Assembly: GCA_028865305.1 (NCBI GenBank)
Contig: JAGWKM010000004.1
Location: forward strand, 1-52,124
Direction: 5' to 3'
Source of the DNA: Patescibacteria group bacterium
GTDB lineage: Bacteria > Patescibacteriota > Minisyncoccia > UBA6257 > 2-01-FULL-56-20
DNA: 52,124 bases
The notes under the pieces were generated by a model that ran no database searches, was not told the origin of the DNA, and was given only the letters and a program-made list of their open reading frames with translations. This document shows, one piece after another, positions 23,928-31,742 of the stretch (its first letter is position 1; each line of letters opens with the position of its first letter). A program made the position numbers and the translations under genes.

Positions 23928-24280
23928 AAGGAGAAGGCACCTGCGGGAGAATCTATTTATGATTCCAGCGGGTTCCCGGCGGGAACCCGCTAACCAACCA
24001 CTCCGGCAAGAGCTCTGTCGCCGACCCCTTTTAGGGGGAAGTGCACCCATCCGGACGATGAAGAAGAACCGGCAGGGTGGAGATCCCGACAATGGTTTTT
24101 TCTGCTTGCACAGGAAAACCTCCGTCGAAATCCCGAGAGCGAACGGCTGCGCGTATGAGCGCCGAGGCCAGCGGGAATATAAACTGCTTGTCCCGCCGCC
24201 GGCAGAATCGCGCCGTTTTTACAGAGGATTGGGTTTTGCCCTGGGACTATCTTGCCCAGAGCTACCGCGGTAATTAACTG
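23892..24280 (-). ncRNA. Candidate structured non-coding RNA, about 390 nt
   Basis: No convincing ORF on either strand from 23844 to 24366. On the minus strand there is a promoter (TTGATA, 18 nt, TATAAT; 24316 to 24287) and, about 390 nt later, a terminator. Between them are several strong hairpins: CTGGG/CCCAG near the 5' end, GCGC/GCGC, CCCCCTAAAAGGGG, a perfect 11-bp AGCGGGTTCCC stem with a 3-nt loop, and GAATC/GATTC. Size would suit RNase P RNA or tmRNA, but I could not find the P4 core motifs of the former or the tRNA-like ends of the latter. Identity is open. Confidence 0.5.
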
Positions 24281-24286
24281 TTTGCA

Positions 24287-24316
24287 ATTATAACATACAT
24301 AATCAAATTATATCAA
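24287..24316 (-). promoter_or_regulatory. Promoter of the candidate 390-nt RNA
   Basis: Minus strand TTGATA (24316-24311), 18 nt, TATAAT (24292-24287). Confidence 0.55.
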
Positions 24317-24366
24317 GGTTACCTTTTGCGACAGGTAATTACTAAAAAAATTGCTATAATTCCCTC

Positions 24367-25584
24367 ATGGAATTTTTCTTTGGTGCGGCAACGGCCTCCC
24401 ATCAGGTTGAAGGCGGGAATCATAACGATTGGACCGAATGGGAGTTGGAAAATACAGATCGGCTAGTCGAAAATGCAGAACGGCGCGCTTGGCCGGATTT
24501 TATTTTAAGGAATTATCCGAACCCGCTGCAAAAAGAAAATTATATTTCCGGTCGGGCGTGCGACCATTATCATCGTTTTCGCGAAGATTTTGATATTGCG
24601 AAGTCGCTTGGCCACAACGCGCATCGGTTCTCGATCGAATGGTCGCGCATCGAACCGGAAGAAGGAAAATTTGACGAGAGGGAAATTGAACATTACCGGG
24701 AGGTTTTGAAAGCGCTCCGCGAGCGCGGCCTAGAACCCTTCGTGACCGTTTGGCACTGGACGTTGCCGGTTTGGATAGCCCGAAAAGGCGGGTTATTGGC
24801 GCCGGAATTTCCCGAATACTTTGCCCGGTACGCGGAAACGCTTGCTCGCGCATTTGCCGGGGTTCGTTTTTGGATCACCGTGAACGAACCGGAGGTAGTT
24901 TCCCGCCGTGGTCATTTGACTGGCGACTGGCCGCCGCAGAATAAAAGTGTTTTCAGTTACCGGAGGAGTTTAAGGCAGCTCATTAGGGCTCATCGACTGG
25001 CATACGTCCGCATAAAGGCATCGGTGCCCGGCGCTGAAATTGGGATTGCGCACAAAATGGATTATTTCGAGTCCGGCGGAGGATTTATCAACGGTTTTTT
25101 AAAATGGTTTATTGATAAAACTGTTAATTTTAATTATTTGGATCGCGTCCGGCATGAGCTTGATTTCATAGGTTTCAATTATTATTTTCACCATCGGATA
25201 TATTACGGCTTTAACAAAAATGAAAATAAGACAATTTCCGATCTCGGTTGGGAGGTTTACCCCGGGGGCATTTATCATGTCCTGCTCAAATTACGGGATT
25301 ATGGAAAGCCGATCTACATTACCGAAAATGGAATCGCTGATGCAGAAGATGCCCGTCGTGCCATGTTTATTGAAGGCCATCTGGAATGGATCCGCAAAGC
25401 TGTCAAGGAAGGAGTCGATGTACGAGGCTACTTCCACTGGTCATTAATTGACAATTTCGAATGGAGCAGCGGTTTCTGGCCCCGGTTCGGATTGGTTGAA
25501 ATCAATTATAAGACCCTCGAACGGAAAGTCCGCCCGAGCGCGCTTGCTTACAAGCAAATTATTGCGTCCTGGCGCAAAGAATAA
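24367..25584 (+). CDS. Glycoside hydrolase family 1 beta-glycosidase
   Basis: A retaining (beta/alpha)8 enzyme likely to hydrolyse beta-glucosides or beta-galactosides. N-terminal FFFGAATASHQVEGG, acid/base Glu in WITVNEPEVV (about residue 177), nucleophile Glu in YITENGIAD (about 319), and HWSLIDNFEWSSGFWPRFGL near the end. 405 residues, with no signal peptide, so cytoplasmic. It is visibly more AT-rich than its neighbours, a hint of transfer. TATAAT is 6 nt before the ATG. No sugar transporter is adjacent, though a SemiSWEET lies 2.1 kb downstream. Confidence 0.9.
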   Translation: MEFFFGAATASHQVEGGNHNDWTEWELENTDRLVENAERRAWPDFILRNYPNPLQKENYISGRACDHYHRFREDFDIAKSLGHNAHRFSIEWSRIEPEEGKFDEREIEHYREVLKALRERGLEPFVTVWHWTLPVWIARKGGLLAPEFPEYFARYAETLARAFAGVRFWITVNEPEVVSRRGHLTGDWPPQNKSVFSYRRSLRQLIRAHRLAYVRIKASVPGAEIGIAHKMDYFESGGGFINGFLKWFIDKTVNFNYLDRVRHELDFIGFNYYFHHRIYYGFNKNENKTISDLGWEVYPGGIYHVLLKLRDYGKPIYITENGIADAEDARRAMFIEGHLEWIRKAVKEGVDVRGYFHWSLIDNFEWSSGFWPRFGLVEINYKTLERKVRPSALAYKQIIASWRKE

Positions 25585-25660
25585 AATCTCCGTTTTATAA
25601 ATCGGGATCTTTTTTAATCATTTTTAATGAAGATTTTTTATTTTTTTTGTTAGAAATATT

Positions 25661-26275
25661 TTATCTCGGTTTGGTAAAATTTGACCGGGGGACTTTGCGA
25701 TTTAATGATTTTTTAATCTTTTTCCGGTTAATTCCTGTTTTTATCGAGAAATTATAGTGCCGGTTCGCCCAAACGGGGCCGGCATAATCGACGCCGATGC
25801 GCTTTCCGGCGCTGATTTCGAAGCGCCGGACGGGTTTGCCGGATTCGAACCAAAGTCCGGTTTCGGGAATGGCCGGTTTGCCGTTCAGCTTGCCGTCGAT
25901 TTTCAGGAATTTGGTGAGCCGCGCCGGGCCGTTGATTTCAATTTCTTCTCCGGTTTTCGGATTGCGGTACCTGCCGGCACGGAGGAGGGCGGCGGCCGGA
26001 TACTCTTTGGGGCCGGTCACCACGTTCACGAGCCAGTGCATGCCGTAGGTGAAATAAACGTAAAAACGGCCGGCTTCGCCGAACATGACGGACGTGCGCG
26101 GCGTGCGGCCGCGGCTTGCGTGCGAAGCGCGGTCATGCGGGCCGTCGTAGGCCTCGACTTCGATTATGGTGAGCCGGATGATTTTGCCGCGCTGCCGCCG
26201 GACAATCTTCTTGCCGAGAAGTCCGCGGGCTACGGCGAGCGTCGGCCGGTTAAAAAAATTTTGGGAAAGCACCAT
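25661..26275 (-). CDS. mpg: 3-methyladenine DNA glycosylase (AAG/MPG family)
   Basis: Removes alkylated purines. Family motifs: EVEAYDGPHDRASHASRGRT (about residues 38-57, with the catalytic Glu), MFGEAGRFYVYFTYGMH (about 64-80) and NVVTGPKEYPAAALLRA. 204 residues, typical length. The C-terminal ~25 residues are Lys/Arg/Asn-rich and lie in AT-rich DNA. Convergent with the GH1 gene and divergent from nth; a near-perfect 36-bp palindrome separates it from nth. Confidence 0.9.
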   Translation of the reverse strand: MVLSQNFFNRPTLAVARGLLGKKIVRRQRGKIIRLTIIEVEAYDGPHDRASHASRGRTPRTSVMFGEAGRFYVYFTYGMHWLVNVVTGPKEYPAAALLRAGRYRNPKTGEEIEINGPARLTKFLKIDGKLNGKPAIPETGLWFESGKPVRRFEISAGKRIGVDYAGPVWANRHYNFSIKTGINRKKIKKSLNRKVPRSNFTKPR

Positions 26276-26305
26276 TTATTCCGGATTCCAATCCTGCAAA
26301 CCGGT

Positions 26306-26341
26306 CAGGATTAGATTTGACGATCGTCGGATCTAATCCTG
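26306..26341. repeat. 36-bp near-perfect loopless palindrome
   Basis: Arms CAGGATTAGAT..GACGAT and ATCGTC..ATCTAATCCTG; two mismatch pairs. Nearly the same sequence as the palindrome at 46883. Confidence 0.85.
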
Positions 26342-26377
26342 TTTCGCTTGGCAGGATGATTACAGTATAATGATCCC

Positions 26378-27031
26378 ATGATTAAAGCAAAGGATTTGCC
26401 GCGGATGAAGCGGCGGGCGCGGATCATTTTAAGCAAATTGCGCCGGCTTTTTCCTGATGCGAAGATTGCGCTCAACTACCGGACGCCATGGGAACTCTTG
26501 GTCGCGGTGCAGCTTTCGGCGCAATGCACGGACAAAAAGGTGAATGAGATTACGCCGGCGCTCTTCAGGAAATACCGCAAGCTGGATGATTACGTCCGCG
26601 CGAACCCGCGCGAATTCGAGAAGGATATCCGCCAGTGCGGTTTTTTTCGGGCGAAGACGCGGAATATTTTGGCGGCAGCGAAGCATATTGAGAAAGCATA
26701 CGCCGGCAAATTGCCGCGCACGATGGAAGAGATGGTGCGCGTGCCGGGCATCGGCCGGAAATCGGCGAACGTGATTTTGGGAAACGCGTATGGCGTGGTG
26801 GAAGGGATTGCGGTTGATACGCACGTGATGCGCCTGTCGCATGTGCTCGGTTTGAGCAATGAAAGGACGCCGGAAAAGATCGAAAGGGATCTGATGGCGA
26901 TCATCCCGAAAAAGGATTGGTTCAAGGCGACTTATCTCATCATTGAGTACGGCCGCAAATACTGCCCAGCCCGGCCGCACAATCACACGCGTTGTCCGTT
27001 GACGCCGGTTTTGGCAAAATTCGGCCATTAG
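26378..27031 (+). CDS. nth: Endonuclease III-like glycosylase with an incomplete Fe-S motif
   Basis: Base-excision glycosylase/AP lyase for oxidised pyrimidines. The HhH and catalytic Lys lie in VPGIGRKSANVILGNA (about residues 122-137); the catalytic Asp in VDTHVMRLSHVLGL (about 147-160). The C-terminus keeps only two Cys (KYCPARPHNHTRCPL) and ends soon after, so the C-x6-C-x2-C-x5-C [4Fe-4S] set is not there. 217 residues. TATAAT at 26366-26371, 6 nt before the ATG. Confidence 0.9.
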   Translation: MIKAKDLPRMKRRARIILSKLRRLFPDAKIALNYRTPWELLVAVQLSAQCTDKKVNEITPALFRKYRKLDDYVRANPREFEKDIRQCGFFRAKTRNILAAAKHIEKAYAGKLPRTMEEMVRVPGIGRKSANVILGNAYGVVEGIAVDTHVMRLSHVLGLSNERTPEKIERDLMAIIPKKDWFKATYLIIEYGRKYCPARPHNHTRCPLTPVLAKFGH

Positions 27032-27109
27032 AACCCGTTGAGTCAAAATTATTTGAGTCAAATGAGTCTTGTATTGCTGAAGTCCGCAGAGCTGGTTTAT
27101 GATTCGAAT

Positions 27110-27721
27110 ATGAAGAAGAAAACGACCCAAAAGACCGATTATAAACCGATTGCCGATTTTCTCTATGAGGTCGGGATCCTCGCAAAGACGCCACGGAGCG
27201 GATTCCATTTCCTTGGGAGCGGCCATCAGTCAGTGGCGGAACATCTGAATCGGGTGGGCTATATCGGTTATGTGCTCGCGATGCTCGACGGCACCGTGGA
27301 CCCGGGCGAAGTGGTCACGCTATGCCTGTTCCATGATCTCGGCGAGGCGCGGACGAGCGACCTAAACTACGTCCATCAGAAATATGCGAATGCCGATGAA
27401 AACAAAGCGATCGACGACCTCTCGAGAACATTGCCGTTCGGGGACCATATTCGGAAGATGATCAAAGACTTGAAAGAGCGCACCCGAAAAGAGGCATTAC
27501 TTGCCAAGGATGCCGATCAATTGGAATGGATCTTGTCGCTCAAGGAACAGGCGGACGCAGGCAATACGCGCGCGAAGACCTGGATTCCCTCGGCAGTGAA
27601 GCGGCTGCGGACGGAGGCGGCACAGGAGCTTGCGCCGGTCATCCAGAGGACCCCGTCCGACGATTGGTGGTTCAGTGATAAGAATGATAAATGGTGGATC
27701 ACGAGAAACAAACAAGTATGA
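27110..27721 (+). CDS. HD-domain phosphohydrolase (YfbR/HDDC2-like)
   Basis: A metal-dependent HD hydrolase, probably a 5'-deoxynucleotidase. Metal ligands: His in GHQSVAEHLNRVG (about residues 39-51), HD in CLFHDLGEARTSDL (about 77-90), and the distal Asp in LAKDADQLEWIL (about 131-142). The frame extends upstream to 27038, but ATG 27110 lies 6 nt after TATGAT (27098-27103), with TTGCTG as a -35 at 27074-27079, and gives a 203-residue protein. The last codon overlaps the SemiSWEET start. Confidence 0.82.
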   Translation: MKKKTTQKTDYKPIADFLYEVGILAKTPRSGFHFLGSGHQSVAEHLNRVGYIGYVLAMLDGTVDPGEVVTLCLFHDLGEARTSDLNYVHQKYANADENKAIDDLSRTLPFGDHIRKMIKDLKERTRKEALLAKDADQLEWILSLKEQADAGNTRAKTWIPSAVKRLRTEAAQELAPVIQRTPSDDWWFSDKNDKWWITRNKQV

Positions 27722-27987
27722 TCATCACCGCGCTCGCAACCATCACGGGAATTCTGATGTCCTTAGGATACTATCCGCAGGCTTGGAAGATCTATAAAAC
27801 GAGATCCGCTGCGGATATCTCGATACCCTCATTTGTTATTTTTTCATTCGGCACGGCATCATGGTTTTGTTACGGGGTCTACTTGCGCGATTGGACGATC
27901 ATGTCAAGTTTCGGACTCGGCGTCATCGGTTCCTGGACCATACTTTTCTTGAGCTTGGCTTACAAAAACAAGGAAAAATCGGCATAA
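27718..27987 (+). CDS. SemiSWEET-type sugar transporter
   Basis: 89 residues, three helices, the size of bacterial SemiSWEETs that dimerise to move sugars. The PQ motif is in LGYYPQAWKIYKTRSAADIS (about residues 17-36), followed by SFVIFSFGTASWFCYGVYL and a third helix. The start ATG overlaps the stop of the HD gene (ATGA), so it is translationally coupled. The nearby GH1 enzyme could use imported sugars; this link is inference. Confidence 0.85.
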   Translation: MIITALATITGILMSLGYYPQAWKIYKTRSAADISIPSFVIFSFGTASWFCYGVYLRDWTIMSSFGLGVIGSWTILFLSLAYKNKEKSA

Positions 27988-28019
27988 AATATCCACAGCA
28001 CCTTTCGGCGCCGTTATGG

Positions 28020-28112
28020 TAGAATAGATAGTAAGCGAAAACCGTCTTTCCGGGGGAGCCAAGGATGAAAATCCCGAAGCTCCGTGAGGACCGGAAAGGC
28101 GGTTTTTGTTTG
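28020..28112 (+). ncRNA. Candidate ~80-nt hairpin RNA
   Basis: An extended -10 (TGGTAGAAT, -10 at 28020-28025) is followed about 12 nt later by a long stem: 28038-28053 pairs with 28091-28106 (15 of 16, one G-U), enclosing GGAGC/GCTCC and GGAT/ATCC stems. The 3' arm ends in TTTTTGTTT, so promoter, fold and terminator make one short unit. No family recognised; a simple attenuator is the alternative. Confidence 0.45.
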
Positions 28113-28210
28113 CCTGCGCTTTGCGCAGGCAAACCCTTCGTAGCATTGGCGAAGAAGGGTCATACCATGGAGCGAAAACCCCGCGAAGCCCGCAGGGCGA
28201 AATGGTGTTA
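28107..28210. other. Hairpin-rich spacer
   Basis: Includes a perfect 12-bp stem GTTTGCCTGCGC/GCGCAGGCAAAC with a 3-nt loop, then CCTTCG/CGAAG-AGG, then ACCAT/ATGGT enclosing a GC-rich segment. No ORF with a usable start. Confidence 0.5.
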
Positions 28211-28238
28211 TTCCCTTATTCGCGCGAATAAGAAAATA

Positions 28239-28267
28239 TTGACAGTCGGGCAATAAAAGAATATATA
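28239..28267 (+). promoter_or_regulatory. Promoter of the 235-aa gene
   Basis: TTGACA (28239-28244), 17 nt, TATATA (28262-28267), giving a leader of about 118 nt. Confidence 0.65.
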
Positions 28268-28391
28268 TTCAACCAGCAACGTTTTTTCCGCCGGATGCGG
28301 ATCCTTTAATGGATGGCTGCGTGGCGGAGCGACCATAACCAATATCAACCTGGATGCGTGCCGATGGAAGGCGGATGCGTAGGAGGTGTAT

Positions 28392-29099
28392 ATGCTTATC
28401 GAAAAAATGGCAGAGACCGACCTTGTGGTCGGACGGGAAGTTGGGAACACCATAACCGTCTTGCATCCCGCGGTAACTGCGGGGATGAGGACGTTTGGCG
28501 ATCTTGAGCGCCTGCCGGGAGAACTGGATCGGAAGTGGTGGGAGCTCATGATGTCAATATACCGCCCGAGGCATTTCGTGCACTTCGGCAACCTTGATTA
28601 TTTCGGAAGGTCCGGAGGAGTGGCCACGGATTTTGACGCTTGCGGCGGTTTTGTCCGGCTCGAAGAAGACCAGGGCGAGAAGATGGTTTTTTTCTGTGAC
28701 AAATGCGTTTCGAAGATGGCGTTTCGGATGAAGTGCCCGGACTTGGCAGACGCGATTTTACACCTGCTTCTGAAGCAGATGATGCCCGGCTTGCGAATCG
28801 CGAACTACCTTTGGGCCGAAGAGACGGGAACGGTCGGCGTTCTCCCGAATGTCGTCCGGCTCAAGTCAAAGATTCAGCTGGATACGGACTACGCTACCCG
28901 TGCGGACCTTGGGTTTATGCTCATGCCGGGCATGAACACGCTCGAAGGATTCTGCGGTTATGATGAATGGGTCCGACAGCTCCTTCGGGTGAAATTCGAC
29001 CAGTTGGCGGCATCGCAGGATTTGCTCCGCCGCAGCGTGCTTGGTCCGGAGCATTTCGGCGGCCGGGCAGGCTACATGCGGTTTTGGAGTTATTCGTAA
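28392..29099 (+). CDS. Hypothetical protein, 235 aa
   Basis: No family recognised. A mixed alpha/beta composition with a single CDKC pair (about residues 99-102), no signal peptide and no TM helix, so cytoplasmic. ATG 28392 is favoured by AGGAGG 5 nt upstream; a GTG at 28386 is in frame. It has its own promoter, a long leader and a terminator, so it is a complete single-gene unit of the Shine-Dalgarno class. Confidence 0.6.
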   Translation: MLIEKMAETDLVVGREVGNTITVLHPAVTAGMRTFGDLERLPGELDRKWWELMMSIYRPRHFVHFGNLDYFGRSGGVATDFDACGGFVRLEEDQGEKMVFFCDKCVSKMAFRMKCPDLADAILHLLLKQMMPGLRIANYLWAEETGTVGVLPNVVRLKSKIQLDTDYATRADLGFMLMPGMNTLEGFCGYDEWVRQLLRVKFDQLAASQDLLRRSVLGPEHFGGRAGYMRFWSYS

Positions 29100-29112
29100 C
29101 ATTTGCCGGTGA

Positions 29113-29140
29113 GCCGCCGCATCTCGCGGCGGTTTTTATT
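29113..29140 (+). terminator. Terminator after the 235-aa gene
   Basis: CCGCCGC and GCGGCGG around ATCTC, then TTTTTATTT. Confidence 0.85.
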
Positions 29141-29224
29141 TGACGGCAACCTGGTTTATCAATAAACTGGAAGCGCGAGGGCAACCCCTTAGGATCCGAT
29201 CCGAGGGGAGTTATGTATTTAAAA

Positions 29225-29326
29225 TAATGCAATGAGCCAATGACGCAATGACGCAATGAGTTCGCCCGTCATTGGTCATTCAGTCATCCGTTGCGTCATT
29301 GGTCATTTCGTCATTGCATCATTCAT
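29225..29326. repeat. TGACGCAATGA-family hairpin before uvrB
   Basis: Left arm of GCAATGA/GACGCAATGA units, right arm of TCATTGC/CGTCATTG units, ending 4 nt before the uvrB ATG. Confidence 0.85.
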
Positions 29327-29330
29327 CGCC

Positions 29331-31358
29331 ATGGATCACTTCGAATTAATTTCCAACAACAAACCGGCAGGGGACCAGCCGAAGGCGATTGCGGCGCTCG
29401 TTTCCGGCCTCAAAAAAGGCTTGCCACATCAGACCTTGCTTGGCGTGACGGGAAGCGGAAAAACGTTCAGCATCGCAAACGTTATCGCCGAATTCAACAA
29501 ACCGACGCTCGTGATCGCGCACAACAAGACCCTGGCCGCGCAGCTCTGTAACGAGTTCCGCGAGCTCTTTCCGCACAACTCGGTAAATTATTTCGTTTCT
29601 TATTATGATTATTACCAGCCGGAAGCATATATTCCTTCGAGCGATACGTATATCGACAAGGAGGCGCTCATCAATGATGAGATTGACAAGCTGCGCCACG
29701 CGGCGACGACGGCGCTCCTCACGCGGCGCGACGTGATCGTCGTGGCTTCGGTTTCCTGTATTTACGGTTTGGGCGCGCCGGAGGTATACGCGCAGAATAT
29801 TTTCCATTTCAAGGCGGGCGACCGGGTCGAGCGGAAGGATTTCGCACGGAAGCTCGTGGAGCTTCAATTCAATCGCACGACGGCGGACCTGAAGCGCGGC
29901 ACCTATCGGCTGCGCGGCGAAAACTGGGAGATCATGCCGGCGGACCGGGAGGTCATCTATAACCTGGAAGTGGTCGGCGGCGTGATACGGGCCATTTACG
30001 AGATTGATCCGGTAAGAGGATTTCAACCCGGCAAGACGCCACGGGTGCCGGACGTCATTTTTGCGCCGGCAAAACATTTCATCACGGAAGCGCCGGAACG
30101 CGAAAGGGCTATAAAACAGATCCAGGAAGAACTGCGTGATCGGCTGAAATATTTTGAAAAGGAAGGGAAATTTTTGGAAGCCGAACGGCTGGAGCGCCGG
30201 ACGAAATTTGATATCGCGATGATGCGCGAGGTCGGCTACTGCCACGGCATCGAAAATTATTCACGGCATTTGTCTGGCCGGAAGGAAGGTGAGCCGCCGG
30301 ATACGCTTTTGGACTACTTCCCTCGAAAAAACTTAAAGACCGTCTTTAAAGACGGCCATCAAGGAGAGCCGGATTTTCTGACCATCATCGACGAATCGCA
30401 CATGACGGTGCCGCAGCTCCAGGGCATGTTCGAAGGCGATGCGTCGCGCAAGAAAACACTCGTGGAATATGGCTTTCGCTTGCCGTCGGCAAAGGACAAC
30501 CGGCCGCTCCGGTTTCCGGAATTCGAGGAGCGCATCGGACAGACCATTTATACTTCCGCTACGCCGGGGCCGTTCGAGCGTAAGTTGAGCGAACCGCCCC
30601 AAGGGCAGACCGTAGAGCAGATCATCCGGCCGACCGGCTTGGTGGACCCGAAAATCACGATCCGGCCGGCGCGCGGACAGGTGGATGATCTGATCCCGCG
30701 GATAGAAGAACGCGTGGCGAAACATGACCGGGTTTTGGTTACGACGCTCACGAAACGCATGGCGGAGGATTTGAGTGCGTATTTAGAGGAAAAAAAAGTG
30801 AAGGTGAATTACCTGCACAGCGACGTGAAGACGCTCGACCGCATCAAGATCCTGACCGACCTGCGCAAAGGCAAAATCGAAGTACTGGTCGGCGTGAACC
30901 TGCTCCGCGAAGGATTGGATTTGCCGGAAGTTTCGCTCGTCGCGATTTTAGATGCTGACAAAGAAGGATTTCTGCGGAGCGAAGTTTCGCTCATCCAGAC
31001 GATCGGACGCGCGGCGCGCAATGTGGAGGGCGAGGTCCTGATCTACGCTGATCAGATCACCGGTTCTATCGACCGCGCGGTGAAAGAAACCGAACGCCGC
31101 CGCGAGATGCAGATTGCGTACAATAAGGAACACGGCATCACGCCGAAAACCGTCGTGCGCGCGATCTCGAGCATTTTGCCGGACGTGGATGAAATTTTGA
31201 AGCTGGAAACGAAACCGGTGCCGAAGTCGAAAAAATCTTTGGAAGCCCTGATCAAGGAAAAAGATAAGGAAATGAAGCGTGCGGCGTCGCATCTCGATTT
31301 CGAACTGGCCGCGATCCTGCGGGATGAAATAAAAGAGCTGTCGAAGAAAGTGAAATGA
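29331..31358 (+). CDS. uvrB: Excinuclease ABC subunit B
   Basis: DNA damage-verifying helicase of nucleotide excision repair. Walker [13 protein letters not shown] (about residues 39-50), beta-hairpin [20 protein letters not shown] (about 91-110), helicase motifs ESHMTVPQL and [14 protein letters not shown]-like [22 protein letters not shown], and the C-terminal UVR motif (about 640-675). 675 residues, complete. ATG 29331 (GCCATGG) gives the usual MDHFELIS start; the frame upstream is repeat. uvrA and uvrC are not in the window. Confidence 0.96.
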   Translation: MDHFELISNNKPAGDQPKAIAALVSGLKKGLPHQTLLGVTGSGKTFSIANVIAEFNKPTLVIAHNKTLAAQLCNEFRELFPHNSVNYFVSYYDYYQPEAYIPSSDTYIDKEALINDEIDKLRHAATTALLTRRDVIVVASVSCIYGLGAPEVYAQNIFHFKAGDRVERKDFARKLVELQFNRTTADLKRGTYRLRGENWEIMPADREVIYNLEVVGGVIRAIYEIDPVRGFQPGKTPRVPDVIFAPAKHFITEAPERERAIKQIQEELRDRLKYFEKEGKFLEAERLERRTKFDIAMMREVGYCHGIENYSRHLSGRKEGEPPDTLLDYFPRKNLKTVFKDGHQGEPDFLTIIDESHMTVPQLQGMFEGDASRKKTLVEYGFRLPSAKDNRPLRFPEFEERIGQTIYTSATPGPFERKLSEPPQGQTVEQIIRPTGLVDPKITIRPARGQVDDLIPRIEERVAKHDRVLVTTLTKRMAEDLSAYLEEKKVKVNYLHSDVKTLDRIKILTDLRKGKIEVLVGVNLLREGLDLPEVSLVAILDADKEGFLRSEVSLIQTIGRAARNVEGEVLIYADQITGSIDRAVKETERRREMQIAYNKEHGITPKTVVRAISSILPDVDEILKLETKPVPKSKKSLEALIKEKDKEMKRAASHLDFELAAILRDEIKELSKKVK

Positions 31359-31367
31359 TCACAACTC

Positions 31368-31393
31368 AAAAACCGGGCGAAAACCCGGTTTTT
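31368..31393. terminator. Bidirectional terminator between uvrB and the tRNA-like gene
   Basis: AAAAACCGGG and CCCGGTTTTT with a 6-nt loop. It can end uvrB on the plus strand and the small RNA on the minus strand. Confidence 0.85.
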
Positions 31394-31434
31394 GAAAGTG
31401 GTGTCTTGGGATACCACGCCAACCGACGAATTTA
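31368..31434 (-). ncRNA. Candidate small RNA complementary to the adjacent tRNA-like anticodon arm
   Basis: Minus strand promoter TTGACA-N16-TATTAT predicts a start near 31434. The RNA would begin AAATTCGTCGGTTGGC, whose 15-nt core is the exact complement of bases in the anticodon stem-loop of the tRNA-like gene about 90 nt upstream. It continues with a GTGGT/ACCAC hairpin and ends in the terminator, for about 67 nt in total. Alternatively, read on the plus strand, 31398-31433 resembles the D-arm plus anticodon arm of a tRNA fragment. Confidence 0.5.
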
Positions 31435-31440
31435 ACATTC

Positions 31441-31468
31441 ATAATACGCGTATCCGTATGGATGTCAA
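31441..31468 (-). promoter_or_regulatory. Promoter of the candidate small RNA
   Basis: Minus strand TTGACA (31468-31463), 16 nt, TATTAT (31446-31441). Confidence 0.6.
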
Positions 31469-31487
31469 GCAATCCGGAGACCAATAA

Positions 31488-31561
31488 CGGGCCGGCAGAG
31501 GTTCGAACTCTGAATTGCCAATTCGTCGGTTGGCCGTGATTTCCTGTTTCACCACCGGCCC
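31488..31561 (-). tRNA. tRNA-like gene with an 8-nt anticodon loop, identity unresolved
   Basis: Full cloverleaf on the minus strand: acceptor GGGCCGG/CCGGCCC, D stem GTGA/TCAC with a GG-containing loop, anticodon stem GCCAA/TTGGC, variable region of 4, T stem CAGAG/CTCTG with loop TTCGAAC. CCA is not encoded. The anticodon loop is CCGACGAA: eight bases and no U33, so the anticodon cannot be assigned (ACG if the last seven are used, GAC if the first seven). It may be a degenerate tRNA, a frameshifting tRNA, or a tRNA mimic. Confidence 0.75.
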
Positions 31562-31742
31562 GCAAATGATTGGCGTTTTGGAATATATCATAACCGACCT
31601 AAATTATTTCTAAACTAGAAATGAACAAGATTTAATGAAATTTGCAGAAAGGCGAACGAAAATATGCAAAATTGCAAGATGTGAAGCGTCTGCATCCGTT
31701 CTCGTGCCCGGTCACGTTTATCGCATATGTTAGAATTAACCC

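Noticed and set aside
23959-24273. Plus-strand 104-codon frame between dnaJ and the GH1 gene
   Set aside because: Arg/Pro-rich, crosses several strong hairpins and lies opposite a promoter-terminator pair on the minus strand; read as structured RNA instead.
24262-24276. String AGCTACCGCGGTAATTA resembling the 530 loop of 16S rRNA
   Set aside because: Match is short and nothing around it resembles 16S rRNA.
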